A program made the translations under genes and the position numbers. The notes under the pieces were generated by a model that was not told the DNA's origin, made no database searches, and saw nothing but the letters and a program-made list of their open reading frames with translations. 64,000 bases of DNA from Hydractinia symbiolongicarpus (Eukaryota > Cnidaria > Hydrozoa > Anthoathecata > Hydractiniidae). This document shows, one piece after another, positions 37,080 through 49,457 of this stretch (the stretch's first letter is position 1; each line of letters begins with the position of its first letter). Location of the stretch: assembly GCF_029227915.1 (NCBI RefSeq), contig NC_079883.1, forward strand, positions 12,214,001-12,278,000. The letters run 5' to 3'.

Positions 37080-37585
37080 TTTCATTTTCATTTGTTGCCT
37101 TTTCATTTCAATGGCGCTGTGATATATTTCTTGTTATAACAATTAAGGAACGTGGCGGTTGTTGAAAGTGTTTCCTATGACATTTTCCTACGACATTTTT
37201 AGGTGATAGTACGAGAAAAAAGAGCTTTCAAATGCATACCAACTCGATCTATTGCCGATCATTCAATAACCCTGACGGAATGGCAAATAAAGTAAAATTC
37301 CGCCGCCTTCCGAGGACTTATATCGCAATTACGTTTCGTAACAGCCAAGCGAGGTTTTACCTTAGCGTTTAAGTCACCGCCGACCTTTGGCCGCACAACT
37401 ATTCTAAGCTCATTCATTTTGACTTAAGGAGGGGGCGAGCGCGGACGCAGGCCCCCACTACCAGAAGTTGTACGGTCGAGTTACTGACGTTTGCAGTAAT
37501 CGCAGAGGTCAGTAACTTAAAGAAACTAAATAAAAAAATTTGATCACAACGTCAAAATAAATTGCACGTATTTGCCCCTACTAAT

Positions 37586-37704
37586 GCCTACGGCCATACC
37601 ACGATGAACACACCCGTTCTCGTCTGATCACGGAAGTTAAGCATCGTCGGGCCGGGATAGTACTTGGATGGGGGACCGCCTGGGAACTCCCGGTGTCGTA
37701 GGCT
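37586..37704 (+). rRNA. 5S rRNA gene, copy 61 (T2C)
   Basis: T2C gives GCCTACGG, the 5' end common in vertebrate 5S, and converts the U2-G117 wobble of helix I to C-G. The hairpin's right arm is GTCAGTAACTT. Confidence 0.96.
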
Positions 37705-38210
37705 TTTCATTTTCATTTGTTGCCTTTTCATTTCAATGGCGCTGTGATATATTTCTTGTTATAACAATTAAGGAACGTGGCGGTTGTTGAAAGTGTTTCC
37801 TATGACATTTTCCTACGACATTTTCAGGTGATAGTACGAGAAAAAAGAGCTTTCAAATGCATACAAACTCGATCTATTGCCGATCATCCAATAACCCTGA
37901 CGGAATGGCAAATAAAATAAAATTCCGCCGCCTTCCGAGGACTTATATCGCAATCACGTTTCGTAACAGCCAAGCGAGGTTTTACCTTAGCGTTTAAGTC
38001 ACCACCGACATTTGGCCGCGCAACTATTCTAAGCTCATTCATTTTGACTTAAGGAGGGGGCGAGCGCGGACGCAGGCCCCCACTACCAGAAATTGTACGG
38101 TCGAGTTACTGACGTTTTCAGTAATCGCAGAGGTCAGTAACTCAAAGAAATTAAATAAAAAAATTTGATCACAACGTCAAAATAAATTGCACGTATTTGC
38201 CCCTACTAAT

Positions 38211-38329
38211 GTCTACGGCCATACCACGATGAACACACCCGTTCTCGTCTGATCACGGAAGTTAAGCATCGTCGGGCCGAGATAGTACTTGGATGGGGGA
38301 CCGCCTGGGAACTCCCGGTGTCGTAGGCT
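38211..38329 (+). rRNA. 5S rRNA gene, copy 62 (G70A)
   Basis: G70A breaks G70-C105 in helix V, in the presumed intermediate promoter element. Confidence 0.96.
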
Positions 38330-38835
38330 TTTCATTTTCATTTGTTGCCTTTTCATTTCAATGGCGCTGTGATATATTTCTTGTCATAACAATTAAGGAA
38401 CGTGGCGGTTGTTGAAAGTGTTTCCTATGACATTTTCCTACGACATTTTCAGGTGATAGTACGAGAAAAAAGAGCTTTCAAATGCATACAAACTCGATCT
38501 ATTGCCGATCATCCAATAACCCTGACGGAATGGCAAATAAAATAAAATTCCGCCGCCTTCCGAGGACTTATATCGCAATCACGTTTCGTAACAGCCAAGC
38601 GAGGTTTTACCTTAGCGTTTAAGTCACCACCGACATTTGGCCGCGCAACTATTCTAAGCTCATTCATTTTGACTTAAGGAGGGGGCGAGCGCGGACGCAG
38701 GCCCCCACTACCAGAAATTGTACGGTCGAGTTACTGACGTTTGCAGTAATCGCAGAGGTCAGTAACTCAAAGAAATTAAATAAAAAAATTTGATCACAAC
38801 GTCAAAATAAATTGAACGTATTTGCCCCTACAAAT

Positions 38836-38954
38836 GTCTACGGCCATACCACGATGAACACACCCGTTCTCGTCTGATCACGGAAGTTAAGCATCGTCGG
38901 GCCGGGATAGTACTTGGATGGGGGACCGCCTGGGAACTCCCGGTGTCGTAGGCT
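38836..38954 (+). rRNA. 5S rRNA gene, copy 63 (majority sequence)
   Basis: Gene body is the majority sequence. The flank reads CCTACAAATG. Confidence 0.97.
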
Positions 38955-39461
38955 TTTCATTTTCATTTGTTGCCTTTTCATTTCAATGGCACTGTGATAT
39001 ATTTCTTGTTATAACAATTAAGGAACGTGGCGGTTGTTGAAAGTGTTTCCTATGACATTTTCCTACGACATTTTCAGGTGATAGTACGAGAAAAAAGAGC
39101 TTTCAAATGCATACAAACTCGATCTATTGCCGATCATCCAATAACCCTGACGGAATGGCAAATAAAATAAAATTCCGCCGCCTTCCGAAGACTTATATCG
39201 CAATCACGTTTCGTAACAGCCAAGCAAGGTTTTACCTTAGCGTTTAAGTCACCACCGACATTTGGCCGCGCAACTATTCTAAGCTCATTCATTTTGACTT
39301 AAGGAGGGGGCGAGCGCGGACGCCGGCCCCCACTACCAGAAATTGTACGGTCGAGTTACTGACGTTTGCAGTAATCGCAGAGGTCAGTAACTCAAAGAAA
39401 TTAAATAAAAAAAATTTGATCACAACGTCAAAATAAATTGCACGTATTTGACCCTACTAAT

Positions 39462-39580
39462 GTCTACGGCCATACCACGATGAACACACCCGTTCTCGTC
39501 TGATCACGGAAGTTAAGCATCGTCGGGCCGGGATAGTACTTGGATGGGGGACCGCCTGGGAACTCCCGGTGTCGTAGGCT
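39462..39580 (+). rRNA. 5S rRNA gene, copy 64 (majority sequence)
   Basis: Gene body is the majority sequence. The A run upstream is one base longer and the flank reads TTGACCCTAC. Confidence 0.97.
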
Positions 39581-40086
39581 TTTCATTTTCATTTGTTGCC
39601 TTTTCATTTCAATGGCGCTGTGATATATTTCTTGTTATAACAATTAAGGAACGTGGCGGTTGTTGAAAGTGTTTCCTATGACATTTTCCTACGACATTTT
39701 CAGGTGATAGTACAAGAAAAAAGAGCTTTCAAATGCATACAAACTCGATCTATTGCCGATCATCCAATAACCCTGACGGAATGGCAAATAAAATAAAATT
39801 CCGCCGCCTTCCGAGGACTTATATCGCAATCACGTTTCGTAACAGCCAAGCGAGGTTTTACCTTAGCGTTTAAGTCACCACCGACATTTGGCCGCGCAAC
39901 TATTCTAAGCTCATTCATTTTGACTTAAGGAGGGGGCGAGCGCGGACGCAGGCCCCCACTACCAGAAATTGTACGGTCGAGTTACTGACGTTTGCAGTAA
40001 TCGCAGAGGTCAGTAACTCAAAGAAATTAAATAAAAAAATTTGATCACAACGTCAAAATAAATTGCACGTATTTGCCCCTACTAAT

Positions 40087-40205
40087 GTCTACGGCCATAC
40101 CACGATGAACACACCCGTTCTCGTCTGATCACGGAAGTTAAGCATCGTCGGGCCGGGATAGTACTTGGATGGGGGAACGCCTGGGAACTCCCGGTGTCGT
40201 AGACT
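40087..40205 (+). rRNA. 5S rRNA gene, copy 65 (C91A, G117A)
   Basis: C91A breaks G86-C91 in helix IV, while G117A changes U2-G117 to a U-A pair. The spacer has TGTAATAAC, shared with copy 68. Confidence 0.94.
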
Positions 40206-40711
40206 TTTCATTTTCACTTGTTGCCTTTTCATTTTAATGGCGCTGTGATATATTTCTTGTAATAACAATTAAGGAACGTGGCGGTTGTTGAAAGTGTTTC
40301 CTATGACATTTTCCTACGACATTTTCAGGTGATAGTACGAGAAAAAAGAGCTTTCAAATGCATACAAACTCGATCTATTGCCGATCATCCAATAACCCTG
40401 ACGGAATGGCAAATAAAATAAAATTCCGCCGCCTTCCGAGGACTTATATCGCAATCACGTTTCGTAACAGCCAAGCGAGGTTTTACCTTAGCGTTTAAGT
40501 CACCACCGACATTTGGCCGCGCAACTATTCTAAGCTCATTCATTTTGACTTAAGGAGGGGGCGAGCGCGGACGCAGGCCCCCACTACCAGAAATTGTACG
40601 GTCGAGTTACTGACGTTTGCAGTAATCGCAGAGGTCAGTAACTCAAAGAAATTAAATAAAAAAATTTGATCACAACGTCAAAATAAATTGCACGTATTTG
40701 CCCCTACTAAT

Positions 40712-40830
40712 GTCTACGGCCATACCACGATGAAAACAACCGTTCTCGTCTGATCACGGAAGTTAAGCATCGTCGGGCCGGGATAGTACTTGGATGGGGG
40801 ACCGCCTGGGAACTCCCGGTGTCGTAGGCT
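40712..40830 (+). rRNA. 5S rRNA gene, copy 66 (C24A, C28A)
   Basis: Two C-to-A changes fall in the helix II-III junction (GAAAACAACC). The spacer is shared with copy 69. Confidence 0.95.
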
Positions 40831-41336
40831 TTTCATTTTCATTTGTTGCCTTTTCATTTCAATGGCGCTGTGATATATTTCTTGTTATAACAATTTAGGA
40901 ACGTGGCGGTTGTTGAAAGTGTTTCCTATGACATTTTCCCACGACATTTTCAGGTGATAGTACGAGAAAAAAGAGCTTTCAAATGCATACAAACTCGATC
41001 TATTGCCGATCATCCAATAACACTGACGAAATGGCAAATAAAATAAAATTCCGCCGCCTTCCGAGGACTTATATCGCAATCACGTTTCGTAACAGCCAAG
41101 CGAGGTTTTACCTTAGCGTTTAAGTCACCACCGACATTTGGCCGCGCAACTATTCTAAGCTCATTCATTTTGACTTAAGGAGGGGGCGAGCGCGGACGCA
41201 GGCCCCCACTACCAGAAATTGTACGGTCGAGTTACTGACGTTTGCAGTAATCGCAGAGGTCAGTAACTCAAAGAAATTAAATAAAAAAATTTGATCACAA
41301 CGTCAAAATAAATTGCACGTATTTGCCCCTACTAAT

Positions 41337-41455
41337 GTCTACGGCCATACCACGATGAACACACCCGTTCTCGTCTGATCACGGAAGTTAAGCATCGTCG
41401 GGCCGGGATAGTACTTGGATGGGGGACCGCCTGGGAACTCCCGGCGTCGTAGGCT
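41337..41455 (+). rRNA. 5S rRNA gene, copy 67 (T109C)
   Basis: T109C is at the junction of helices I and V. The spacer has ACGATATTTTC, GTACAAG and ATTCTGCTGCC. Confidence 0.96.
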
Positions 41456-41962
41456 TTTCATTTTCATTTGTTGCCTTTTCATTTCAATGGCGCTGTGATA
41501 TATTTCTTGTTATAACAATTAAGGAACGTGGCGGTTGTTGAAAGTGTTTCCTATGACATTTTCCTACGATATTTTCAGGTGATAGTACAAGAAAAAAGAG
41601 CTTTCAAATGCATACAAACTCGATCTATTGCCGATCATCCAATAACCCTGACGGAATGGCAAATAAAATAAAATTCTGCTGCCTTCCGAGGACTTATATC
41701 GCAATCACGTTTCGTAACAGCCAAGCGAGGTTTTACCTTAGCGTTTAAGTCACCACCGACATTTGGCCGCGCAACTATTCTAAGCTCATTCATTTTGACT
41801 TAAGGAGGGGGCGAGCGCGGACGCAGGCCCCCACTACCAGAAATTGTACGGTCGAGTTACTGACGTTTGCAGTAATCGCAGAGGTCAGTAACTCAAAGAA
41901 ATTAAATAAAAAAAATTTGATCACAACGTCAAAATAAATTGCACGTATTTGCCCCTACTAAT

Positions 41963-42081
41963 GTCTACGGCCATACCACGATGAACACACCCGTTCTCGT
42001 CTGATCACGGAAGTTAAGCATCGTCGGGCCGGGATAGTACTTGGATGGGGGACCGCCTGGGAACTCCCGGTGTCGTAGGCT
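41963..42081 (+). rRNA. 5S rRNA gene, copy 68 (majority sequence)
   Basis: Gene body is the majority sequence. The A run upstream is one base longer. Spacer: TGTAATAAC and GTTTCTTATG. Confidence 0.97.
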
Positions 42082-42587
42082 TTTCATTTTCATTTGTTGC
42101 CTTTTCATTTCAATGGCGCTGTGATATATTTCTTGTAATAACAATTAAGGAACGTGGCGGTTGTTGAAAGTGTTTCTTATGACATTTTCCTACGACATTT
42201 TCAGGTGATAGTACGAGAAAAAAGAGCTTTCAAATGCATACAAACTCGATCTATTGCCGATCATCCAATAACCCTGACGGAATGGCAAATAAAATAAAAT
42301 TCCGCCGCCTTCCGAGGACTTATATCGCAATCACGTTTCGTAACAGCCAAGCGAGGTTTTACCTTAGCGTTTAAGTCACCACCGACATTTGGCCGCGCAA
42401 CTATTCTAAGCTCATTCATTTTGACTTAAGGAGGGGGCGAGCGCGGACGCAGGCCCCCACTACCAGAAATTGTACGGTCGAGTTACTGACGTTTGCAGTA
42501 ATCGCAGAGGTCAGTAACTCAAAGAAATTAAATAAAAAAATTTGATCACAACGTCAAAATAAATTGCACGTATTTGCCCCTACTAAT

Positions 42588-42706
42588 GTCTACGGCCATA
42601 CCACGATGAACACACCCGTTCTCGTCTGATCACGGAAGTTAAGCATCGTCGGGCCGGGATAGTACTTGGATGGGGGACCGCCTGGGAACTCCCGGTGTCG
42701 TAGGCT
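42588..42706 (+). rRNA. 5S rRNA gene, copy 69 (majority sequence)
   Basis: Gene body is the majority sequence. The spacer matches that of copy 66 at two markers and adds CATTTTAAGG. Confidence 0.97.
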
Positions 42707-43212
42707 TTTCATTTTCATTTGTTGCCTTTTCATTTCAATGGCGCTGTGATATATTTCTTGTTATAACAATTAAGGAACGTGGCGGTTGTTGAAAGTGTTT
42801 CCTATGACATTTTCCCACGACATTTTAAGGTGATAGTACGAGAAAAAAGAGCTTTCAAATGCATACAAACTCGATCTATTGCCGATCATCCAATAACACT
42901 GACGAAATGGCAAATAAAATAAAATTCCGCCGCCTTCCGAGGACTTATATCGCAATCACGTTTCGTAACAGCCAAGCGAGGTTTTACCTTGGCGTTTAAG
43001 TCACCACCGACATTTGGCCGCGCAACTATTCTAAGCTCATTCATTTTGACTTAAGGAGGGGGCGAGCGCGGACGCAGGCCCCCACTACCAGAAATTGTAC
43101 GGTCGAGTTACTGACGTTTGCAGTAATCGCAGAGGTCAGTAAGTCAAAGAAATTAAATAAAAAAATTTGATCACAACGTCAAAATAAATTGCACGTATTT
43201 GCCCCTACTAAT

Positions 43213-43331
43213 GTCTACGGCCATGCCACGATGAACACACCCGTTCTCGTCTGATCACGGAAGTTAAGCATCGTCGGGCCGGGATAGTACTTGGATGGGA
43301 GACCGCCTGGGAACTCCCGGTGTCGTAGGCT
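43213..43331 (+). rRNA. 5S rRNA gene, copy 70 (A13G, G88A)
   Basis: A13G is in loop A; G88A (GGGAGACC) matches vertebrate 5S in the helix IV loop. The hairpin's right arm is GTCAGTAAGTC. Confidence 0.96.
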
Positions 43332-43837
43332 TTTCATTTTCATTTGTTGCCTTTTCATTTCAATGGCGCTGTGATATATTTCTTGTTATAACAATTAAGG
43401 AACGTGGCGGTTGTTGAAAGTGTTTCCTATGACATTTTCCTACGACATTTTCAGGTGATAGTACGAGAAAAAAGAGCTTTCAAATGCATACAAACTCGAT
43501 CTATTGCCGATCATCCAATAACCCTGACGGAATGGCAAATAAAATAAAATTCCGCCGCCTTCCGAGGACTTATATCGCAATCACGTTTCGTAACAGCCAA
43601 GCGAGGTTTTACCTTAGCGTTTAAGTCACCACCGACATTTGGCCGCGCAACTATTCTAAGCTCATTCATTTTGACTTAAGGAGGGGGCGAGCGCGGACGC
43701 AGGCCCCCACTACCAGAAATTGTACGGTCGAGTTACTGACGTTTGCAGTAATCGCAGAGGTCAGTAACTCAAAGAAATTAAATAAAAAAATTTGATCACA
43801 ACGTCAAAATAAATTGCACGTATTTGCCCCTACTAAT

Positions 43838-43956
43838 GTCTACGGTCATACCACGATGAACACACCCGTTCTCGTCTGATCACGGAAGTTAAGCATCGTC
43901 GGGCCGGGATAGTACTTGGATGGGGGACCGCCTGGGAACTCCCGGTGTCGTAGGCT
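43838..43956 (+). rRNA. 5S rRNA gene, copy 71 (C9T)
   Basis: C9T gives a U9-G110 wobble in helix I. The spacer has ATAAAGTAAAATT, CTTCTGAGG and TATATTGC, shared with copy 73. Confidence 0.96.
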
Positions 43957-44462
43957 TTTCATTTTCATTTGTTGCCTTTTCATTTCAATGGCGCTGTGAT
44001 ATATTTCTTGTTATAACAATTAAGGAACGTGGCGGTTGTTGAAAGTGTTTTCTATGACATTTTCCTACGACATTTGCAGGTGATAGTACGAGAAAAAAGA
44101 GCTTTCAAATGCATACAAACTCGATGTTGTGCCGATCATCCAATAACCCTGACGGAATGGCAAATAAAGTAAAATTCCGCCGCCTTCTGAGGACTTATAT
44201 TGCAATCACGTTTCGTAACAGCCAAGCGAGGTTTTCCCTTAGCGTTTAAGTCACCACCGACATTTGGCCGCGCAACTATTCTAAGCTCATTCATTTTGAC
44301 TTAAGGAGGGGGCGAGCGCGGACGCAGGCCCCCACTACCAGAAATTGTACGGTCGAGTTACTGACGTTTGCAGTAATCGCAGAGGTCAGTAACTCAAAGA
44401 AATTAAATAAAAAAATTTGATCACAACGTCAAAATAAATTGCACGTATTTGCCCCTACTAAT

Positions 44463-44581
44463 GTCTACGGCCATACCACGATGAACACACCCGTTCTCGT
44501 CTGATCACGGAAGTTAAGCATCGTCGGGCCGGGATAGTACTTGGATGGGGGACCGCCTGGGAACTCCCGGTGTCGTAGGCT
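44463..44581 (+). rRNA. 5S rRNA gene, copy 72 (majority sequence)
   Basis: Gene body is the majority sequence. The spacer has CTGACGAAATGG. Confidence 0.97.
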
Positions 44582-45087
44582 TTTCATTTTCATTTGTTGC
44601 CTTTTCATTTCAATGGCGCTGTGATATATTTCTTGTTATAACAATTAAGGAACGTGGCGGTTGTTGAAAGTGTTTCCTATGACATTTTCCTACGACATTT
44701 TCAGGTGATAGTACGAGAAAAAAGAGCTTTCAAATGCATACAAACTCGATCTATTGCCGATCATCCAATAACCCTGACGAAATGGCAAATAAAATAAAAT
44801 TCCGCCGCCTTCCGAGGACTTATATCGCAATCACGTTTCGTAACAGCCAAGCGAGGTTTTACCTTAGCGTTTAAGTCACCACCGACATTTGGCCGCGCAA
44901 CTATTCTAAGCTCATTCATTTTGACTTAAGGAGGGGGCGAGCGCGGACGCAGGCCCCCACTACCAGAAATTGTACGGTCGAGTTACTGACGTTTGCAGTA
45001 ATCGCAGAGGTCAGTAACTCAAAGAAATTAAATAAAAAAATTTGATCACAACGTCAAAATAAATTGCACGTATTTGCCCCTACTAAT

Positions 45088-45206
45088 GTCTACGGCCATA
45101 CCACGATGAACACACCCGTTCTCGTCTGATCACGGAAGTTAAGCATCGTCGGGCCGGGATAGTACTTGGATGGGGGACCGCCTGGGAACTCCCGGTGTCG
45201 TAGGCT
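45088..45206 (+). rRNA. 5S rRNA gene, copy 73 (majority sequence; mosaic spacer)
   Basis: Gene body is the majority sequence. The first part of the spacer (TGTAATAAC, CCTTAGACATTTTGC, GTACAAG) is identical to copy 74; the later part (ATAAAGTAAAATT, CTTCTGAGG, TATATTGC) matches copy 71. The unit looks like a recombinant. Confidence 0.97.
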
Positions 45207-45712
45207 TTTCATTTTCATTTGTTGCCTTTTCATTTCAATGGCGCTGTGATATATTTCTTGTAATAACAATTAAGGAACGTGGCGGTTGTTGAAAGTGTTT
45301 CCTTAGACATTTTGCTACGACATTTTCAGGTGATAGTACAAGAAAAAAGAGCTTTCAAATGCATACAAACTCGATCTATTGCCGATCATCCAATAACCCT
45401 GACGGAATGGCAAATAAAGTAAAATTCCGCCGCCTTCTGAGGACTTATATTGCAATCACGTTTCGTAACAGCCAAGCGAGGTTTTACCTTAGCGTTTAAG
45501 TCACCACCGACATTTGGCCGCGCAACTATTCTAAGCTCATTCATTTTGACTTAAGGAGGGGGCGAGCGCGGACGCAGGCCCCCACTACCAGAAATTGTAC
45601 GGTCGAGTTACTGACGTTTGCAGTAATCGCAGAGGTCAGTAACTCAAAGAAATTAAATAAAAAAATTTGATCACAACGTCAAAATAAATTGCACGTATTT
45701 GCCCCTACTAAT

Positions 45713-45831
45713 GTCTACGGCCATACCACGATGAACACACCCGTTCTCGTCTGATCACGGAAGTTAAGCATCGTCGGGCCGGGATAGTACTTGGATGGGG
45801 GACCGCCTGGGAACTCCCGGTGTCGTAGGCT
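45713..45831 (+). rRNA. 5S rRNA gene, copy 74 (majority sequence)
   Basis: Gene body is the majority sequence. The spacer has TGTAATAAC, CCTTAGACATTTTGC and GTACAAG, shared with copy 73 and partly with copy 77. Confidence 0.97.
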
Positions 45832-46337
45832 TTTCATTTTCATTTGTTGCCTTTTCATTTCAATGGCGCTGTGATATATTTCTTGTAATAACAATTAAGG
45901 AACGTGGCGGTTGTTGAAAGTGTTTCCTTAGACATTTTGCTACGACATTTTCAGGTGATAGTACAAGAAAAAAGAGCTTTCAAATGCATACAAACTCGAT
46001 CTATTGCCGATCATCCAATAACCCTGACGGAATGGCAAATAAAATAAAATTCCGCCGCCTTCCGAGGACTTATATCGCAATCACGTTTCGTAACAGCCAA
46101 GCGAGGTTTTACCTTAGCGTTTAAGTCACCACCGACATTTGGCCGCGCAACTATTCTAAGCTCATTCATTTTGACTTAAGGAGGGGGCGAGCGCGGACGC
46201 AGGCCCCCACTACCAGAAATTGTACGGTCGAGTTACTGACGTTTGCAGTAATCGCAGAGGTCAGTAACTCAAAGAAATTAAATAAAAAAATTTGATCACA
46301 ACGTCAAAATAAATTGCACGTATTTGCCCCTACTAAT

Positions 46338-46456
46338 GTCTACGGCCATACCACGATGAACACACCCGTTCTCGTCTGATCACGGAAGTTAAGCATCGTC
46401 GGGCCGGGATAGTACTTGGATGGGGAACCGCCTGGGAACTCCCTGTGTCGCAGGCT
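46338..46456 (+). rRNA. 5S rRNA gene, copy 75 (G89A, G107T, T114C)
   Basis: G107T breaks C68-G107 in helix V and T114C breaks A5-U114 in helix I; G89A is in a loop. G89A with T114C is also half of the C-type signature seen after 51 kb. Confidence 0.94.
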
Positions 46457-46962
46457 TTTCATTTTCATTTGTTGCATTTTCATTTCAATGGCGCTGTGAT
46501 ATATTTCTTGTTATAACAATTAAGGAACGTGGCGGTTGTTGAAAGTGTTTCCTATGACATTTTCCTACGACATTTTCAGGTGATAGTACGAGAAAAAAGG
46601 GCTTTCAAATGCATACAAACTCGATCTATTGCCGATTATCCAATAACCCTGACGGAATGGCAAATAAAATAAAATTCCGCCGCCTTCCGAGGACTTATAT
46701 CGCAATCACGTTTCGTAACAGCCAAGCGAGGTTTTACCTTAGCGTTTAAGTCACCACCGACATTTGGCCGCGCAACTATTCTAAGCTCATTCATTTTGAC
46801 TTAAGGAGGGGGCGAGCGCGGACGCAGGCCCCCACTACCAGAAATTGTACGGTTGAGTTACTGACGTTTGCAGTAATCGCAGAGGTCAGTAACTCAAAGA
46901 AATTAAATAAAAAAATTTGATCACAACGTCAAAATAAATTGCACGTATTTGTCCCTACTAAT

Positions 46963-47081
46963 GTCTACGGCCATACCACGATGAACACACCCGTTCTCGT
47001 CTGATCACGGAAGTTAAGCATCGTCGGGCCGGGATAGTACTTGGATAGGGGACCGCCTGGGAACTCCCGGTGTCGTAGGCT
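46963..47081 (+). rRNA. 5S rRNA gene, copy 76 (G85A)
   Basis: G85A breaks G85-C92 in helix IV. Flank: TTTGTCCCTAC. The spacer has CTTTTTATTTC and GGCGGTTTGTG. Confidence 0.95.
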
Positions 47082-47587
47082 TTTCATTTTCATTTGTTGC
47101 CTTTTTATTTCAATGGCGCTGTGATATATTTCTTGTTATAACAATTAAGGAACGTGGCGGTTTGTGAAAGTGTTTCCTATGACATTTTCCTACGACATTT
47201 TCAGGTGATAGTACGAGAAAAAAGAGCTTTCAAATGCATACAAACTCGATCTATTGCCGATCATCCAATAACCCTGACGGAATGGCAAATAAAATAAAAT
47301 TCCGCCGCCTTCCAAGGACTTATATCGCAATCACGTTTCGTAACAGCCAAGCGAGGTTTTACCTTAGCGTTTAAGTCACCACCGACATTTGGCCGCGCAA
47401 CTATTCTAAGCTCATTCATTTTGACTTAAGGAGGGGGCGAGCGCGGACGCAGGCCCCTACTACCAGAAATTGTACGGTCGAGTTACTGACGTTTGCAGTA
47501 ATCGCAGAGGTCAGTAACTCAAAAAAATTAAATAAAAAAATTTGATCACAACGTCAAAATAAATTGCACGTATTTGCCCCTACTAAT

Positions 47588-47706
47588 GTCTACGGCCATA
47601 CCACGATGAACACACCCGTTCTCGTCTGATCACGGAAGTTAAGCATCGTCGGGCGGGGATAGTACTTGGATGGGGGACCGCCTGGGAACTCCCGGTGTCG
47701 TAGGCT
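47588..47706 (+). rRNA. 5S rRNA gene, copy 77 (C68G)
   Basis: C68G breaks C68-G107 in helix V. The spacer has TGTAATAAC, CCTTAGACATTTTCC and GTACAAG, related to copies 73 and 74. Confidence 0.95.
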
Positions 47707-48212
47707 TTTCATTTTCATTTGTTGCCTTTTCATTTCAATGGCGCTGTGATATATTTCTTGTAATAACAATTAAGGAACGTGGCGGTTGTTGAAGGTGTTT
47801 CCTTAGACATTTTCCTACGACATTTTCAGGTGATAGTACAAGAAAAAAGAGCTTTCAAATGCATACAAACTCGATCTATTGCCGATCATCCAATAACCCG
47901 GACGGAATGGCAAATAAAATAAAATTCCGCCGCCTTCCGAGGACTTATATCGCAATCACGTTTCGTAACAGCCAAGCGAGGTTTTACCTTAGCGTTTAAG
48001 TCACCACCGACATTTGGCCGCGCAACTATTCTAAGCTCATTCATTTTGACTTAAGGAGGGGGCGAGCGCGGACGCAGGCCCCCACTACCAGAAATTGTAC
48101 GGTCGAGTTACTGACGTTTGCAGTAATCGCAGAGGTCAGTAACTCAAAGAAATTAAATAAAAAAATTTGATCACAACGTCAAAATAAATTGCACGTATTT
48201 GCCCCTACTAAT

Positions 48213-48331
48213 GTCTACGGCCATACCACGATGAACACACCCGTTTTCGTCTGATCACGGAAGTTAAGCATCGTCGGGCCGGGATAGTACTTGGATGGGG
48301 GACCGCCTGGGAACTCCCGGTGTCGCAGGCT
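48213..48331 (+). rRNA. 5S rRNA gene, copy 78 (C34T, T114C)
   Basis: C34T is in loop C and T114C breaks A5-U114. Confidence 0.96.
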
Positions 48332-48837
48332 TTTCATTTTCATTTGTTGCCTTTTCATTTCAATGGCGCTGTGATATATTTCTTGTTATAACAATTAAGG
48401 AAAGTGGCGGTTGTTGAAAGTGTTTCCTATGACATTTTCCTACGACATTTTCAGGTGATAGTACGAGAAAAAAGAGCTTTCAAATGCATACAAACTCGAT
48501 CTATTGCCGATCATCCAATAACCCTGACGGAATGGCAAATAAAATAAAATTCCGCCGCCTTCCGAGGACTTATATCGCAATAACGTTTCGTAACAGCCAA
48601 GCGAGGTTTTACCTTAGCGTTTAAGTCACCACCGACATTTGGCCGCGCAACTATTCTAAGCTCATTCATTTTGACTTAAGGAGGGGGCGAGCGCGGACGC
48701 AGGCCCCCACTACCAGAAATTGTACGGTCGAGTTACTGACGTTTGCAGTAATCGCAGAGGTCAGTAACTCAAAGAAATTAAATAAAAAAATTTGATCACA
48801 ACGTCAAAATAAATTGCACGTATTTGTCCCTACTAAT

Positions 48838-48956
48838 GTCTACGGCCATACCACGATGAACACACCCGTTCTCGTCTGATCACGGAAGTTAAGCATCGTC
48901 GGGCCGGGATAGTACTTGGATGGGGGACCACCTGGGAACTCCCGGTGTCGTAGGCT
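48838..48956 (+). rRNA. 5S rRNA gene, copy 79 (G93A)
   Basis: G93A allows a U84-A93 pair in helix IV, as in copies 48 and 50, but without their spacer markers. Flank: TTTGTCCCTAC. Confidence 0.96.
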
Positions 48957-49457
48957 TTTCATTTTCATTTGTTGCCTTTTCATTTCAATGGCGCTGTGAT
49001 ATATTTCTTGTTATAACAATTAAGGAACGTGGTGGTTGTTGAAAGTGTTTCCTATGACATTTTCCTACGACATTTTCAGGTGATAGTACGAGAAAAAAGA
49101 GCTTTCAAATGCATACAAACTCGATCTATTGCCGATCATCCACCTGACGGAATGGCAAATAAAATAAAATTCCGCCGCCTTCCGAGGACTTATATCGCAA
49201 TCACGTTTCGTAACAGCCAAGCGAGGTTTTACCTTAGCGTTTAAGTCACCACCGACATTTGGCCGCGCAACTATTCTAAGCTCATTCATTTTGACTTAAG
49301 GAGGGGGCGAGCGCGGACGCAGGCCCCCACTACCAGAAATTGTACGGTCGAGTTACTGACGTTTGCAGTAATCGCAGAGGTCAGTAACTCAAAGAAATTA
49401 AATAAAAAAATTTGATCACAACGTCAAAATAAATTGCACGTATTTGCCCCTACTAAT
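48957..49457. other. Spacer after copy 79 with a 5 bp deletion
   Basis: CATCCAATAACCCTGACGG reads CATCCACCTGACGG, shortening the unit to 620 bp. The frameshift joins stretches that are normally out of frame and produces two overlapping spurious ORFs on opposite strands. No gene is seen. Confidence 0.85.

Larger units (their letters stand above)
39929..43054 (+). repeat. Three-unit local repeat (copies 65-69)
   Basis: Copies 65 and 68 share TGTAATAAC, and copies 66 and 69 share TTTCCCACGAC and AACACTGACGAAATGG. The pairs are three units apart (about 1876 bp), consistent with duplication of a trimer. The gene bodies of 65 and 66 have since gained private changes. Confidence 0.7.

Noticed and set aside
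36921-37106. Antisense ORF of 61 codons
   Set aside because: It runs through the complement of the 5S gene of copy 60 and exists only because of the 2-base deletion there.
49029-49289. Two overlapping ORFs on opposite strands
   Set aside because: Both result from the 5-base deletion in the spacer after copy 79.
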